From the NCBI GenBank assembly GCA_032160705.1, contig JAVHVE010000065.1, positions 133,944 through 197,943 of the forward strand: a stretch of 64,000 bases of DNA, read 5' to 3'. Shown here in pieces: positions 10,641 through 19,053 of this stretch. The DNA comes from QHXM01 sp032160705. Its GTDB lineage: Bacteria > Acidobacteriota > Blastocatellia > Pyrinomonadales > Pyrinomonadaceae. Every line of letters starts with the position of its first letter. Position 1 is the first letter of the stretch. Made by a program: the position numbers and the translations under genes. The notes below the pieces were generated by a model. It was not told the DNA's origin. It saw nothing but the letters and a program-made list of their open reading frames with translations, and searched no databases.

Positions 10641-11451
10641 ACAGCCATCGTCCCATGCAATCGCACGAGCGGTCGCGCAGGTTCTTGAACGCAATTCTCT
10701 CGCCGCACTCGCCACGCTCGTCGAAGCGTCCGCCCGGGTCGGCGCGAAATTGCTCGTCGAAGAAACGGGCGAGCGAACGGGAAGTCTGGGCGATTTCGGA
10801 CTGGACGAAGCGGTCGCATCCTTCGCCGGAACATTTCTCGCTTCGCGCGCCGAAGCGCGCACCTTCAAGCTCGAAGAATTAATTAGCGAGACGCAAGGCC
10901 AGCCTGATGCCCGCATCCTGTTTGAGCGCATCGAGCCTGAGCCGCGTCTGGTCATCTGCGGCGCGGGACACGTCGGCGCATCGCTCGCACAATTGGCGCG
11001 CCTCATCGGTTATCGCACCGTCCTGATTGACGACCGCGCCGATTTCGTCACACGCGAGCGCTTCCCGGACGAGGACATCGAATTGATTGAAGCCTCGAAC
11101 TGGACTGACGCCGTGCGCACGAGCTTGGGCGCAGGGCGCAATGTTGCGGTCGCCGTCGTTACGCGCGGCCACAACGAAGACGAAGAATGCATGCGGGCGA
11201 TCATGTCCACGCGCCCCGATTACGTCGGGCTGATCGGGAGCCGTCGGCGGACGAACATCGTGCTCGAACGCCTGCGCGAAGCGGGCATTGACGAAAAGCA
11301 TTTGCGGAGGGTTAGAGCGCCTATCGGATTAGACATCGGCGCTGTCACGCCGCAGGAGGTCGCACTCAGTATCCTCGCGGAAATCATTGCCGAGCGGCGC
11401 GGCGGCACAGGCGCGCCGCTTTCTATTTGGAGACGAAGGGACAGCGGCTAG
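10624..11451 (+). CDS. XdhC family protein, Rossmann domain (Moco sulfuration chaperone)
   Basis: 275 residues. The first 90 residues look like a degenerate XdhC_CoxI domain (LAALATLVEASARVGAKLL...TGSLGDFGLDEAV). The rest is the XdhC Rossmann domain: RLVICGAGHVGASLAQLA (dinucleotide-type glycine motif), VAVVTRGHNEDEECM, YVGLIGSRRRT and APIGLDIGAVTPQEVALSI. Family members protect and sulfurate molybdopterin cofactor for xanthine dehydrogenase-type enzymes. No such dehydrogenase subunit is in the window. The molybdopterin oxidoreductase at the window end is of a different class. The start overlaps the upstream DUF962 gene by 17 bases. Confidence 0.88.
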   Translation: MHDQSKQPSSHAIARAVAQVLERNSLAALATLVEASARVGAKLLVEETGERTGSLGDFGLDEAVASFAGTFLASRAEARTFKLEELISETQGQPDARILFERIEPEPRLVICGAGHVGASLAQLARLIGYRTVLIDDRADFVTRERFPDEDIELIEASNWTDAVRTSLGAGRNVAVAVVTRGHNEDEECMRAIMSTRPDYVGLIGSRRRTNIVLERLREAGIDEKHLRRVRAPIGLDIGAVTPQEVALSILAEIIAERRGGTGAPLSIWRRRDSG

Positions 11452-11517
11452 ATGTCAGATGTTAGATGGCAGTGTCCGTTTTGTGACTAACATCTGACAT
11501 CCATCATCTAGCATCTA
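11449..11517. repeat. heptad inverted repeat, GATGTTA type (E)
   Basis: Arms GATGTCA/GATGTTA/GATGGCA and their complement around a short loop. The left arm starts at the stop codon of the XdhC gene (TAG 11449-11451) and the right arm ends nine bases before the MFS start. Confidence 0.8.
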
Positions 11518-11525
11518 CCCCGGTC

Positions 11526-12797
11526 ATGGCTACAGAGTTAGAGACAGTCAAGCAACAGGATGTGAGACGCGCGGGCGGAATGTTTCGCGCGCTCTCGCAC
11601 CGCAACTTCAGACTGTTCTGGGCGGGCGCGTTTCTCTCGAACACAGGAACGTGGATGCAGGCGGTCGCGCAGGGCTTGCTCGTCTACAAACTGACCAGTT
11701 CACCATTCTGGCTCGGCGTGGACGGATTCATGGCGACTGCGCCGGGACTGCTGCTGACACTGCTGGCGGGCGTCTTCGCAGACCTCGTTGATCGCAGGCG
11801 ACTCTTAATCTACACACAAATCGTAGCCGGGTTCTCCGCGCTGACGCTCGCCATCCTGATTGCCACAGGGATCGTGCATGTCTGGATGATTCTCTTGCTT
11901 TCGTTCGTCACAGGGTGCTGCTTCGCGGTTGCCGGGCCTTCGTACCAGGCGATTACCATTGACCTGGTTGAGCGCGAAGATTTAGCCAACGCGATTGCGC
12001 TTAACTCAACGCAGTTTCAGTTCTCGCGTGTGGTCGGCCCGGCGCTGGCCGGAGTCGCCCTGACAGTTTTCGGCCTCGCCGGATGTTTCTTCGCCAACGC
12101 GCTTTCGTTCGTCGCGGTCATCGTCGCCCTGAAGATGGTTCGCTTCGATGATAAGAAGACGGTTGCGCCTGCGCACTCGGTCAGGGATAGACGGGCGGTC
12201 TGGCATGATTTGATTGAAGGTCTGCGCTACGTCCGTCGCCGCCCGCGAGTCCTTTTGCTGCTGATGATCTCAGGCATGACGAGTCTCTTCGGCGCTCCGT
12301 ATCTTTCGATGATTCCGGTTTACGCGCGAGATATTTTCCACATGGACGATAGCGCAAACGCGCTGATGATGGGCATCTCAGGAGCGGGCGCGTTCATCGG
12401 GGCGCTGGTGCTGGCATACCTGGGCAACTTCAAATACAAGGGTTGGTCTGTCTTGAGCGGTGCATTCGCTTTCGCGCTCTGTTTGATCGGATTCGCGTTC
12501 TCAACCCAATTCATCATCTCGCTTGCCTTTATCTTCGGAATGGGCTTCGCGATTGTCAGTTGCGTGGCGGTCGTCAACACGCTCTTGCAGCAACTCGTGA
12601 CGGACGAAATGCGCGGGCGCGTGATGAGCATGTTCATTCTCTCCTTCATCGGCACAATGCCCATCGGCAACCTCATCGCCGGAGCAGCCGCCGAGCGTTT
12701 TGGTGCGCCGCGCACGCTCGCCACGGGCGGCCTCATCATCGCCCTTTTCATCGCCATCGTGACGCTGCGCGATAAGCGTCTGCGTGAACTTCATTGA
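11526..12797 (+). CDS. MFS transporter (EntS/MFS_3-type exporter)
   Basis: 423 residues with about 12 hydrophobic segments. The N-terminus FRALSHRNFRLFWAGAFLSNTGTWMQAVAQGLLVYKLTSSPFWLG and the loop GVFADLVDRRRLLI are typical of the MFS_3 / enterobactin-exporter-like group of drug or siderophore exporters. The second half carries an equivalent MRGRVMSMF loop. It acts in the cytoplasmic membrane as a proton-coupled exporter; the substrate is unknown. It ends 12 bases before a convergent toxin gene. Upstream is a heptad repeat and no obvious regulator. Confidence 0.88.
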   Translation: MATELETVKQQDVRRAGGMFRALSHRNFRLFWAGAFLSNTGTWMQAVAQGLLVYKLTSSPFWLGVDGFMATAPGLLLTLLAGVFADLVDRRRLLIYTQIVAGFSALTLAILIATGIVHVWMILLLSFVTGCCFAVAGPSYQAITIDLVEREDLANAIALNSTQFQFSRVVGPALAGVALTVFGLAGCFFANALSFVAVIVALKMVRFDDKKTVAPAHSVRDRRAVWHDLIEGLRYVRRRPRVLLLLMISGMTSLFGAPYLSMIPVYARDIFHMDDSANALMMGISGAGAFIGALVLAYLGNFKYKGWSVLSGAFAFALCLIGFAFSTQFIISLAFIFGMGFAIVSCVAVVNTLLQQLVTDEMRGRVMSMFILSFIGTMPIGNLIAGAAAERFGAPRTLATGGLIIALFIAIVTLRDKRLRELH

Positions 12798-12809
12798 GAT
12801 TGTGTTATT

Positions 12810-13205
12810 TCAGGGAAGAACGTTGACTGTTCCAAACTGGCGGAAATGATGGTCGAAGGCGAAGGCATATTTGAGATTCAACTTATCAATAACTACTTTG
12901 CTCGCGCAGTCCGTAAAACTCCATTTCTTATCGGAATAACTACGGAAGGTTTCCCAGGCGAGGCGAATGTCGGCTTCGGTTAGGTGATAAATCGTCGCCA
13001 GTGTGCCGTTGAAAAACTCTTCTCCCATCCGCAGGGCGCGCAATTCTTCGCCGCGCGCTCTGAGCAGAGTGAGTGTCTCATCCACTATATAATCAGTCGT
13101 CATTAACGGCTCGGTGTTTTTGCGTAACCAATCTGAGGCTGTCGCATAGTCCGGGTCTGATGGGACGACGCTTGCAAACCATGCGCCTGTGTCAACGAGA
13201 ATCAC
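12810..13205 (-). CDS. PIN-domain toxin (VapC-like ribonuclease)
   Basis: 131 residues. PIN fold with the acidic active-site set D5 (ILVDTGAWF), E43 (VDETLT), D99 (SFTDC) and D118 (FDHHF), the standard arrangement for magnesium-dependent VapC RNases. It overlaps the upstream antitoxin gene by 14 bases on the same strand, the usual antitoxin-first order. It acts on RNA in the cytoplasm when the partner is degraded. The target cannot be predicted. Confidence 0.9.
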   Translation of the reverse strand: MILVDTGAWFASVVPSDPDYATASDWLRKNTEPLMTTDYIVDETLTLLRARGEELRALRMGEEFFNGTLATIYHLTEADIRLAWETFRSYSDKKWSFTDCASKVVIDKLNLKYAFAFDHHFRQFGTVNVLP

Positions 13206-13440
13206 CGTCTATACCTTTCCCGTAGAGGATTTGGTCATGGTCACGCCCGGAGAACTCTGCGCCGTCGCTTTCCAATGGCAGCGCGGCAATATTAGCGAGG
13301 ATTTCCGCCGCTGATGCGTCGCCTTGAGCAGGTTCACGGGTGATAACGATCACCTCGACTTGCGCTCCCTCCTCTAGCGAGATTGGCTCTTTCAGTCGCA
13401 ACATTCCCCGTTCGTAAACAGCCTCAACGGTCACTGTCAT
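13192..13440 (-). CDS. DUF104 / AF2212-like antitoxin
   Basis: 82 residues. The start ATG at 13440 is preceded on the minus strand by AAAGAGGG; a longer frame to 13494 lacks support. The N-terminal block MTVTVEAVYERGMLRLKEP with EGAQVEVIV matches the short beta-strand-rich AF2212/DUF104 antitoxins that pair with PIN toxins. The C-terminal half is acidic and probably wraps the toxin. The TATACT hexamer on the minus strand near 13530 could be its -10 box, though no convincing -35 was found. Confidence 0.85.
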   Translation of the reverse strand: MTVTVEAVYERGMLRLKEPISLEEGAQVEVIVITREPAQGDASAAEILANIAALPLESDGAEFSGRDHDQILYGKGIDGDSR

Positions 13441-13649
13441 GATCTTGCCCTCTTTAAAGCCGCCGGTTCGTAAATTCAAGTAGAGCGGAAGCAATTCGCA
13501 GAACCTTTATTCGGTAATCCTGCGCAAAAGTATAACATGTATTTCCTGTTAGCCTGTTTTTGCAAGAAAGGCGTGTGGTAGGCGTTCTTCAGGGAAACGC
13601 GCGCGCCTTGTGCGGTCTGCGTATCAAGAGCCTTCAAAGGAGAGACGTT

Positions 13650-15884
13650 ATGAGAAAAGTTTCCATCTGCCTGACCCTGATTTTGTTGGTCATGGGGGCG
13701 GCGGCAGTAGCTTCCGCGCAGGGCGTAATAGTTCCGGGCCCCTGTCGCCGCTGCCCCGTGCCGCCGCGCCCCGTCACACTTCCTCGCGCCCTGCCCGTCA
13801 AATCCATCACGATAGACACCAAGATCGCGGGGCAGGTCGCCACGACGCACGTCGAGCAAATCTTTCGCAACGACTCGGATGCCGTCCTCGAAGGCACTTA
13901 TCTTTTCCCGATTCCTGAAGCGGCTTCAATCGTCGAGTTCGCCATCTGGGACGGAGACCGTAAATTAGTCGGCGAAGTGCGCTCGCGCGAAGAGGCGCGC
14001 AGGATTTACGACGAAATCGTCCGGCGGCAACGCGACCCCGGACTCCTTGAATACGCGGGCAAAGACCTTTTCCAGGCCAGCATCTTTCCCATCCCAGCGC
14101 ACTCGGACAAGAAATTGGAGTTGACCTATACGCAGGTACTCCGTGCGGAATCCGGCACGGTCTCGTATCGTTACCCGCTCGGCACAGGACACAACCTCGC
14201 GCAGATCGGTTTGGTCTCAGGGCGCGTCGAGATTGACGGCAAAGAAGCTGTCCGCAACATCTACAGCCCAAGCCACCAGATTGATCTGGCGCATCACGGC
14301 TCACGCAACGCGCGTCTCTCTTTTGAATCAAAGGCCGGGCAGGAGCCACAGGACTTCCAACTCTTCTACACCATTTCACGTGAAGACTTCGGATTGTCGC
14401 TCTTGACGCACCGCGAGCCGGGCAAGGATGGTTACTTCCTGATGATGCTTTCCCCCAAAGATGATTGGTCGGAGACCGAATATGCGGCCAAAGACATCGT
14501 CTTCGTGCTCGACACTTCAGGTTCGATGAATGACGAAGGGAAGATGGAGAAGGCGCGCTCTGCTCTGCTGTTCGGCGTCAAGAGCCTGCGCGACACGGAT
14601 CGCTTCAACGTCATCTCGTTTGCCGGAGAAGAACGCTTGATGGAGAGCGGCATGATTCAGGCAGACGCTCCAGGGCGCGCTCGTGGCGAGGCGTTCGTCA
14701 ATAAGCTGAAAGCGACCGGCGGCACAAACATCAATGATGCGTTGCGCGCTGGCTTCAGGCAGTTCACCCAGTCGGATCGTCCCAAGATGCTCGTCTTCAT
14801 GACGGATGGTTTGCCGACCGTCGGCGAAACCAATATCGCGCGCATCATCGAGAACGCACACGCGACGCGCATTTCCGGCATCCGGCTCTTTACGTTCGGC
14901 GTCGGTTACGACGTGAACACATCGCTGCTGGATAAACTCGCAGCCGAGAACGGCGGCGTGGCCGATTACGTCGAGCCGAAAGAGAATCTGGAAATCAAGG
15001 TCTCCAACTTTTTCGCCAAGATTAATTATCCGGTGCTGACAGACCTGATCCTCAACATGGGCGGCCTTGAGACAGACCTGATTTACCCGCGCAACCTGCC
15101 CGATTTGTTCAAAGGCACGCAGATAACTTTAATTGGTCGCTATCAGAATCCGAACGACCTGCAACGCGTCAACGTTAGCTTGACGGGCAAAACGGGTCGC
15201 CAGTCTCGCACTTACACGTTTGACAATCTGCGTTTCGCGCTCAAAGAGGATGATAATGATTTTCTGCCTCGCCTGTGGGCGACGCGTCGCGTCGGCTGGC
15301 TAATGGAGCAGATTCGTTCTAACGGCGAGCAGAAGGAACTGCGTGACGAGATAGTTGATCTGGGCACACGCTACGGCATCGTCACGCCTTATACGTCGTA
15401 TCTGGCGCTTGAGAATGATGCGAGAACGGTGACGGGCGGAAACAATAATTTCGTCATTGACGGAGTTGCAGGCGCTAATCGTCCGGCCAGCCGTAGCAGT
15501 CGCCCGGTTTACGGTATTACAAACGCGCCTCCGCCGCCGCCGAAGGAGGCCGCGAAGATGAGCACGGGCGCGATGGCTGTCCAGCAGAGCAAGCGTGACC
15601 GCGCGCAGCAGGAATCCATCAGCATCGCCTCGGAGGATAAAGATACTTCGCCATCTGTCGTGCGCAACGTGGGCAGCAAGACCTTCTACCTGCGCGATGA
15701 TGTATGGATGGACGCGGAGTTCAAGACGGAAGCGAGAAAACCTGAAACGACGCTCACCTTCGGCAGCGACGAATACTTCGCCCTGCTCAAACGCGAGCCT
15801 CGCCTGGCGGAGTTCTTCGCGCTTGGCGAGCGTGTGATCGTTGTTTACGAGGGGCGCGTCTATCGCGTCAATGCCTCGAAATAA
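13650..15884 (+). CDS. secreted VIT/VWA-domain protein (inter-alpha-trypsin inhibitor heavy-chain-like)
   Basis: 744 residues. ATG 13650 follows AAAGGAGA; the signal peptide (LILLVMGAAAVASAQ) supports it over an earlier in-frame start at 13560. Residues about 45-170 form a VIT domain (THVEQIFRNDSDAVLEGTYLFP...). About 283-450 form a VWA domain with a complete MIDAS motif DTSGSMN at about 288 and a second MIDAS threonine (TGGTNIND). A proline-rich segment and a small C-terminal region follow. Related proteins bind ligands through a divalent metal on the cell surface. Here there is no C-terminal sortase signal or anchor, so periplasmic or extracellular release is likely. No neighbour suggests a partner. 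Confidence 0.88.
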   Translation: MRKVSICLTLILLVMGAAAVASAQGVIVPGPCRRCPVPPRPVTLPRALPVKSITIDTKIAGQVATTHVEQIFRNDSDAVLEGTYLFPIPEAASIVEFAIWDGDRKLVGEVRSREEARRIYDEIVRRQRDPGLLEYAGKDLFQASIFPIPAHSDKKLELTYTQVLRAESGTVSYRYPLGTGHNLAQIGLVSGRVEIDGKEAVRNIYSPSHQIDLAHHGSRNARLSFESKAGQEPQDFQLFYTISREDFGLSLLTHREPGKDGYFLMMLSPKDDWSETEYAAKDIVFVLDTSGSMNDEGKMEKARSALLFGVKSLRDTDRFNVISFAGEERLMESGMIQADAPGRARGEAFVNKLKATGGTNINDALRAGFRQFTQSDRPKMLVFMTDGLPTVGETNIARIIENAHATRISGIRLFTFGVGYDVNTSLLDKLAAENGGVADYVEPKENLEIKVSNFFAKINYPVLTDLILNMGGLETDLIYPRNLPDLFKGTQITLIGRYQNPNDLQRVNVSLTGKTGRQSRTYTFDNLRFALKEDDNDFLPRLWATRRVGWLMEQIRSNGEQKELRDEIVDLGTRYGIVTPYTSYLALENDARTVTGGNNNFVIDGVAGANRPASRSSRPVYGITNAPPPPPKEAAKMSTGAMAVQQSKRDRAQQESISIASEDKDTSPSVVRNVGSKTFYLRDDVWMDAEFKTEARKPETTLTFGSDEYFALLKREPRLAEFFALGERVIVVYEGRVYRVNASK

Positions 15885-15902
15885 GGACGAACGCAGGGCA
15901 TG

Positions 15903-15979
15903 AGCAGTAGGCGGAACGCAGGAAAGCGACAACGGCATTTGTCTTTCCCGCGTTCCGCCTTCTGTTGTCTACCTACTGT
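15903..15979. repeat. inverted repeat after VIT/VWA gene
   Basis: CAGTAGGCGGAACGCAGGAAAG (15904-15925 region) is mirrored by CTTTCCCGCGTTCCGCCTTCTG (15943-15964) and then CTACTG. It resembles the heptad elements in position and layout but the 7-base period is unclear. May act as a terminator-like stem after the gene. Confidence 0.6.
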
Positions 15980-16072
15980 TTTTCGTCAGGTCTCTTCTTG
16001 TCTTGCGCGGTCGAGTTCGTGTACAAGAACACAAGAGCGATTTGCAAATGAATGTACGGCATGTGAGGAAAC

Positions 16073-16105
16073 TGTAGGGGCAGAGGACTTGTCCCTGCCC
16101 CTACA
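16073..16105. repeat. 11-bp inverted repeat TGTAGGGGCAG
   Basis: TGTAGGGGCAG (16073-16083) and CTGCCCCTACA (16095-16105) form a perfect stem 25 bases ahead of the next start codon. Similar TGTAGGGGC palindromes occur widely as small dispersed repeats. No regulatory role can be claimed. Confidence 0.65.
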
Positions 16106-16130
16106 TAAACAATTCGTTTATTTGATAAGC

Positions 16131-17117
16131 ATGAGATACACGCGGATAAAAAGTTTGTTGCAGAAAGCAGCCCTCATTCTTCTGTTCATGATTCCGGCGA
16201 ATATCGCGTCGGCGCAGGAAGGCTGGGTGGCTGTCGAGAGCGTCGCCGCCGGAAAAGATTTGAACGCGGTCTATTTTGCGGACTCGAAGCGTGGGTGGGT
16301 GGCGGGCGATGGCGGATTCGTCAGCCGCACGACGGACGGCGGGCTGACGTGGACGCAAGCCTCGTCCGGGACAAAAGACGCCGTCAACGACATCTACTTT
16401 CGCAACAAAGATGAAGGCTATCTGCTGGCGGGCAACAGCATTTTTCAATCGGAAGACGGTGGGCTCTCGTGGCGAGAGACGCGGCGCTATTTCGCTTCGG
16501 ACTTTGGCGGCGCACAGCCTGAGCTTTACAGCGTTCGCTTTTCGGGGAAGAAAAGAGGCTGGGTCGTCGGCTCTGTCAGCGCCAACGATGTGGTGGTTGA
16601 TAGCCTCGTCATCTACACCAACGACGGAGGGAAATCCTGGCAACGCCAGCGTGTCCCGACCAAACAGGAATTGATTCATGTGGATTTTGCGGACGAAAAG
16701 CGCGGGTGGATCGTGGGCGTCGGCGGCACAATCCTGCACACTGAGGATGGCGGCGAGACATGGGCGGAGCAGTTGTCGAGTACGAAAGCGACGCTCTATC
16801 ACGTGGATTTTCGGAACGAGCGATTGGGGTGGGCTGTGGGCGAGCGGGCCACTATCCTGCGCACGACCGATGGCGGCCTGACCTGGGCGGCGGTTGAAAC
16901 AACTGTTCGCGCCACGTTCCTGAGCGTGGAATTTCCTGACGAAAAGGCCGGATGGCTGGTGGGGCGCGGCGGCGTCATCCTGCGTTCCGACGATGGAGGT
17001 CGCACCTGGATTCAGCAGGCGAGCAAGACGAAACAGAACCTTTACGCGCTTTTCATGGACAAAAAGATGGGCTGGGCTGTGGGCGGCAACGGGATGATCT
17101 TGCAGTATGAGCGCTGA
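16131..17117 (+). CDS. secreted Ycf48-like beta-propeller protein
   Basis: 328 residues with a signal peptide (ALILLFMIPANIASAQ), which favours ATG 16131 over upstream frames. The mature part is seven or so repeats of the pattern 'Vxf.d...GWvvG..G.il.T.DGG.tW', e.g. GWVAGDGGFVSRTTDGGLTW and GWIVGVGGTILHTEDGGETW. This is the Ycf48/HCF136 and BNR-like propeller signature. In cyanobacteria and plants Ycf48 assists photosystem II assembly. In non-phototrophs the fold is common in secreted proteins of unknown role, so the plant function should not be transferred. Confidence 0.85.
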   Translation: MRYTRIKSLLQKAALILLFMIPANIASAQEGWVAVESVAAGKDLNAVYFADSKRGWVAGDGGFVSRTTDGGLTWTQASSGTKDAVNDIYFRNKDEGYLLAGNSIFQSEDGGLSWRETRRYFASDFGGAQPELYSVRFSGKKRGWVVGSVSANDVVVDSLVIYTNDGGKSWQRQRVPTKQELIHVDFADEKRGWIVGVGGTILHTEDGGETWAEQLSSTKATLYHVDFRNERLGWAVGERATILRTTDGGLTWAAVETTVRATFLSVEFPDEKAGWLVGRGGVILRSDDGGRTWIQQASKTKQNLYALFMDKKMGWAVGGNGMILQYER

Positions 17118-17289
17118 AGGCTTTAAGACCTTATGGCCTGCGAGCAACCAAAAGGAGCGAGCGAGACATCTGAAGGCTTGAAAGGTTACCCGAAGAGATT
17201 CGCCCTATAGGGAATAGCGGCTGGGTAGCATTCGAATTCCTCCTGTATTTTCCGCCCGGCGTGACGACTCATGCCGGGCGGCTTTTTTG
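17118..17289 (+). ncRNA. possible small RNA or 3' UTR ending in a strong intrinsic terminator
   Basis: The 135 bases between the Ycf48-like stop and the terminator at 17252 have no ORF but contain local inverted segments (AAGGCTT..., CGCCCTATAGGG). The stretch could be a stable 3' UTR fragment or an independent sRNA. No promoter was identified and no known RNA family was recognised. Confidence 0.25.
17252..17289 (+). terminator. intrinsic terminator
   Basis: Perfect 9-bp GC-rich stem CCGCCCGGC (17252-17260) / GCCGGGCGG (17273-17281), 12-base loop, followed by CTTTTTTG. The polarity of the T-run assigns it to the plus strand, ending transcription of the Ycf48-like gene ahead of the convergent gene. 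Confidence 0.9.
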
Positions 17290-17305
17290 TTTTCAAAGCC
17301 CAAGT

Positions 17306-17740
17306 TTAACTGGGCTTTTCGTTAATCATTCCGCGTAGCTCCGCTCGCAGCCGCTCGATCTCGGCGAGCTTTTGCTGCACGCGGTCAAAGAGGGCGGATT
17401 GTGTCTTGATGCCTTCGTCAATCAGGTACGCCGCGGCTTCGGCGCGGCTGCGAAAGACTCCGGCCTGGACGAGTTGTTCGAGTTTCTCCTGGGCATCGTG
17501 CGAGACTTTGACGGCGACCACGTAATCATCCTTTGCGGAAATGGCGCGCTCAATGGTGCGACTGATGTCGCGTCCGATGGCGCTCAGTGATTCGGGGATG
17601 CGCGAGGCGATCTCGCGCACGGAAGAGGAAGCGCGCCGCTCCTGGTGCTGCTCTTCTGGATCATCCTCGCGCAACATCAGGTCTTCAATCGGCTCCGGCG
17701 TTTGCGAGTCGGGCTGCTGCTCATCGTATGGACTACTCAT
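17306..17740 (-). CDS. ribbon-helix-helix-like protein with acidic N-terminus
   Basis: 144 residues. The first 45 are acidic and disordered (PDSQTPEPIEDLMLREDDPEE). A helical linker follows. From about residue 73, DYVVAVKVSHDAQEKLEQLVQAGVFRSRAEAAAYLIDEGI reads as a beta strand then two helices, the ribbon-helix-helix pattern of small DNA-binding or antitoxin proteins. The C-terminus is a coiled coil. No toxin gene is adjacent, so a regulator or nucleoid-type role is as likely as an antitoxin role. Single gene, convergent with the propeller gene. Confidence 0.65.
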   Translation of the reverse strand: MSSPYDEQQPDSQTPEPIEDLMLREDDPEEQHQERRASSSVREIASRIPESLSAIGRDISRTIERAISAKDDYVVAVKVSHDAQEKLEQLVQAGVFRSRAEAAAYLIDEGIKTQSALFDRVQQKLAEIERLRAELRGMINEKPS

Positions 17741-17967
17741 CTTTGCTTAAACTCCTTTGAGTCACTTACGCGCGCCGCGTCGCAAAAGTTCACGCGCCGC
17801 GTCGGTTCAATTGAAAGCTACGGCTTTAATCAACTCCATGTAAAAGTAAACCGAAGGCATTCTAGGGAGGGGCGAAACTCGCCGTCAAGCATTGGGCGAG
17901 AGCCGAAAGTTAGTGCTTCGGCCTGCTATGGTAAACCCTGTTCCCATTTGTCTCGCTAAGTGAAATG

Positions 17968-17997
17968 TTGGGCGTCTGCGTATTCGTAGAGTATGAT
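17968..17997 (+). promoter_or_regulatory. candidate sigma-70 promoter of the BrnT-like module
   Basis: TTGGGC (17968-17973), 18-base spacer, TATGAT (17992-17997), about 30 bases ahead of the ATG at 18030. The rest of the 289-base gap from 17741 shows no gene, only a repeated GCGCCGCGTCG motif. Confidence 0.5.
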
Positions 17998-18029
17998 GGC
18001 GAAAATGTTGACAGAGATGAGACGTATCC

Positions 18030-18314
18030 ATGAACATTGAAGGCATCTTCTGGCTCAGAAGCGTCGTTGATAAACTTGCTTTCAAACACCACGTTGAACC
18101 CTCTGAAGTCGAAGAAGTATTGACCGGAAAACCAAAGTTCAGATTCGTTGAAAAGGGAGAGCGAGAAGGCGAGAATGTTTACATGGCTCTGGGTCAAACC
18201 GAAGCGGGCAGATATTTAACGGTGTTCTTTATTCACAAAAAGACGAGAGAGGCATTGATCTTGAGCGCCAGAGAGATGGCGGAGAAAGAAAGGAAGATGT
18301 ATGGCAGAAAGTAA
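18030..18314 (+). CDS. BrnT-like toxin
   Basis: 94 residues. The core FRFVEKGEREGENVYMALGQTEAGRYLTVFFIHKKTREALILSAREMAEKERKMYGRK has the BrnT family arrangement: G-E..YxAxGxT..GR.L.VxF and a final SAR-M...ER..Y. BrnT toxins are RNase-like and inhibit translation. The N-terminal part, IFWLRSVVDKLAFKHHVEPSEVEEVL, replaces the usual WDPxKxxxNxxKH strand, marking a divergent subgroup. The downstream gene overlaps by 14 bases and should be the antitoxin. This toxin-first order is typical for brnTA. Confidence 0.8.
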   Translation: MNIEGIFWLRSVVDKLAFKHHVEPSEVEEVLTGKPKFRFVEKGEREGENVYMALGQTEAGRYLTVFFIHKKTREALILSAREMAEKERKMYGRK

Positions 18315-18573
18315 TCAGAAGAACTTACCTTCTTTCGCATCGCTCGATGCGATGGTTGAATTCTTTGATGAGCATGATATGGGCGACTACTTGGAGGAGA
18401 TGCCGGAAGTCCAGTTTGATGTGAATCTTCAAAGAAGAATGCATCTTGTGGCGATTGATGATGAGATTGTCAGCCAATTGACGGAAATTGCTAGGCAAGA
18501 GCATGTTGCATCTGAGGCTCTTGTCAATTCTTGGCTAAAAGAGAAAATATCCAGCTATTCCGAAAAAGCCTGA
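18301..18573 (+). CDS. CopG/BrnA-type antitoxin
   Basis: 90 residues, overlapping the toxin gene by 14 bases. The N-terminus (SLDAMVEFFDEHDMGDYLEEMPEV) is an acidic toxin-binding type segment. The C-terminus (MHLVAIDDEIVSQLTEIARQEHVASEALVNSWLKEKI) fits a ribbon-helix-helix DNA-binding domain. Expected to neutralise the upstream protein and repress the pair's promoter, as BrnA does. Confidence 0.8.
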   Translation: MAESNQKNLPSFASLDAMVEFFDEHDMGDYLEEMPEVQFDVNLQRRMHLVAIDDEIVSQLTEIARQEHVASEALVNSWLKEKISSYSEKA

Positions 18574-18672
18574 AGATATAACTCACATGCTGCCGAACAT
18601 TTCTGTCAGGTAGCATTCAATCCCAGTATTCTATCTCCACGCTTTCGCCTCTCGTAAACGGAGAATCAATCT

Positions 18673-19053
18673 ATGCCGACCAGTAAACTCGAACTGAAGG
18701 AGCGCGAGCTTGAAGGAGCAATCGCCATTGACGTGATCGGTGAACTGGCAACCGGAGGTGGCCACGAGGTTTTGCTTGAGAAAGTCCGCACACAGCTCGA
18801 GGCCGGTCGCCGTCTGCTCATCATCAACCTCTCGCAATGCAGGCGCGCCGACAGCGCCGGGCTTGGTGAATTGGTGACCTGTCTGGTCACGGCGACACGA
18901 CAAGACGCCTCATTAAGGCTGACCAACATCCCCCAGCCGATGCGCGGCCTGATGAAGATGACAAATTTGCTCAAAGCCTTCGAGATTTTCGAGACCGAAG
19001 AGGAAGCGATGGAAAAGCAGAATCCAGAATTCAGAATTCAGAATCCAGAATAA
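18673..19053 (+). CDS. STAS-domain protein (anti-sigma-factor antagonist family)
   Basis: 126 residues. STAS fold: IAIDVIGELATGGGHEVLLEKV, LLIINLSQCRRADSAGLGELV and LRLTNIPQPMRGLMKMTNLLKAFEIF. The serine in ADSAGLG is at the position phosphorylated by anti-sigma kinases in SpoIIAA/RsbV proteins. GGAGA about 9 bases upstream supports ATG 18673. No anti-sigma kinase gene is adjacent; the PP2C phosphatase at 32537-33838 is a possible functional partner, by inference only. The last 11 residues or so (KQNPEFRIQNPE) and the stop codon come from a heptad repeat. Confidence 0.88.
   Translation: MPTSKLELKERELEGAIAIDVIGELATGGGHEVLLEKVRTQLEAGRRLLIINLSQCRRADSAGLGELVTCLVTATRQDASLRLTNIPQPMRGLMKMTNLLKAFEIFETEEEAMEKQNPEFRIQNPE

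Noticed and set aside
16131..17117. Photosystem II assembly role for the Ycf48-like protein
   Set aside because: No photosynthesis genes occur in the window, and propellers of this kind are common in non-phototrophic bacteria.
16101..17147. A long minus-strand open frame opposite the Ycf48-like gene
   Set aside because: Repetitive codons of the propeller create the mirror frame. The plus-strand protein has a signal peptide and motif repeats.
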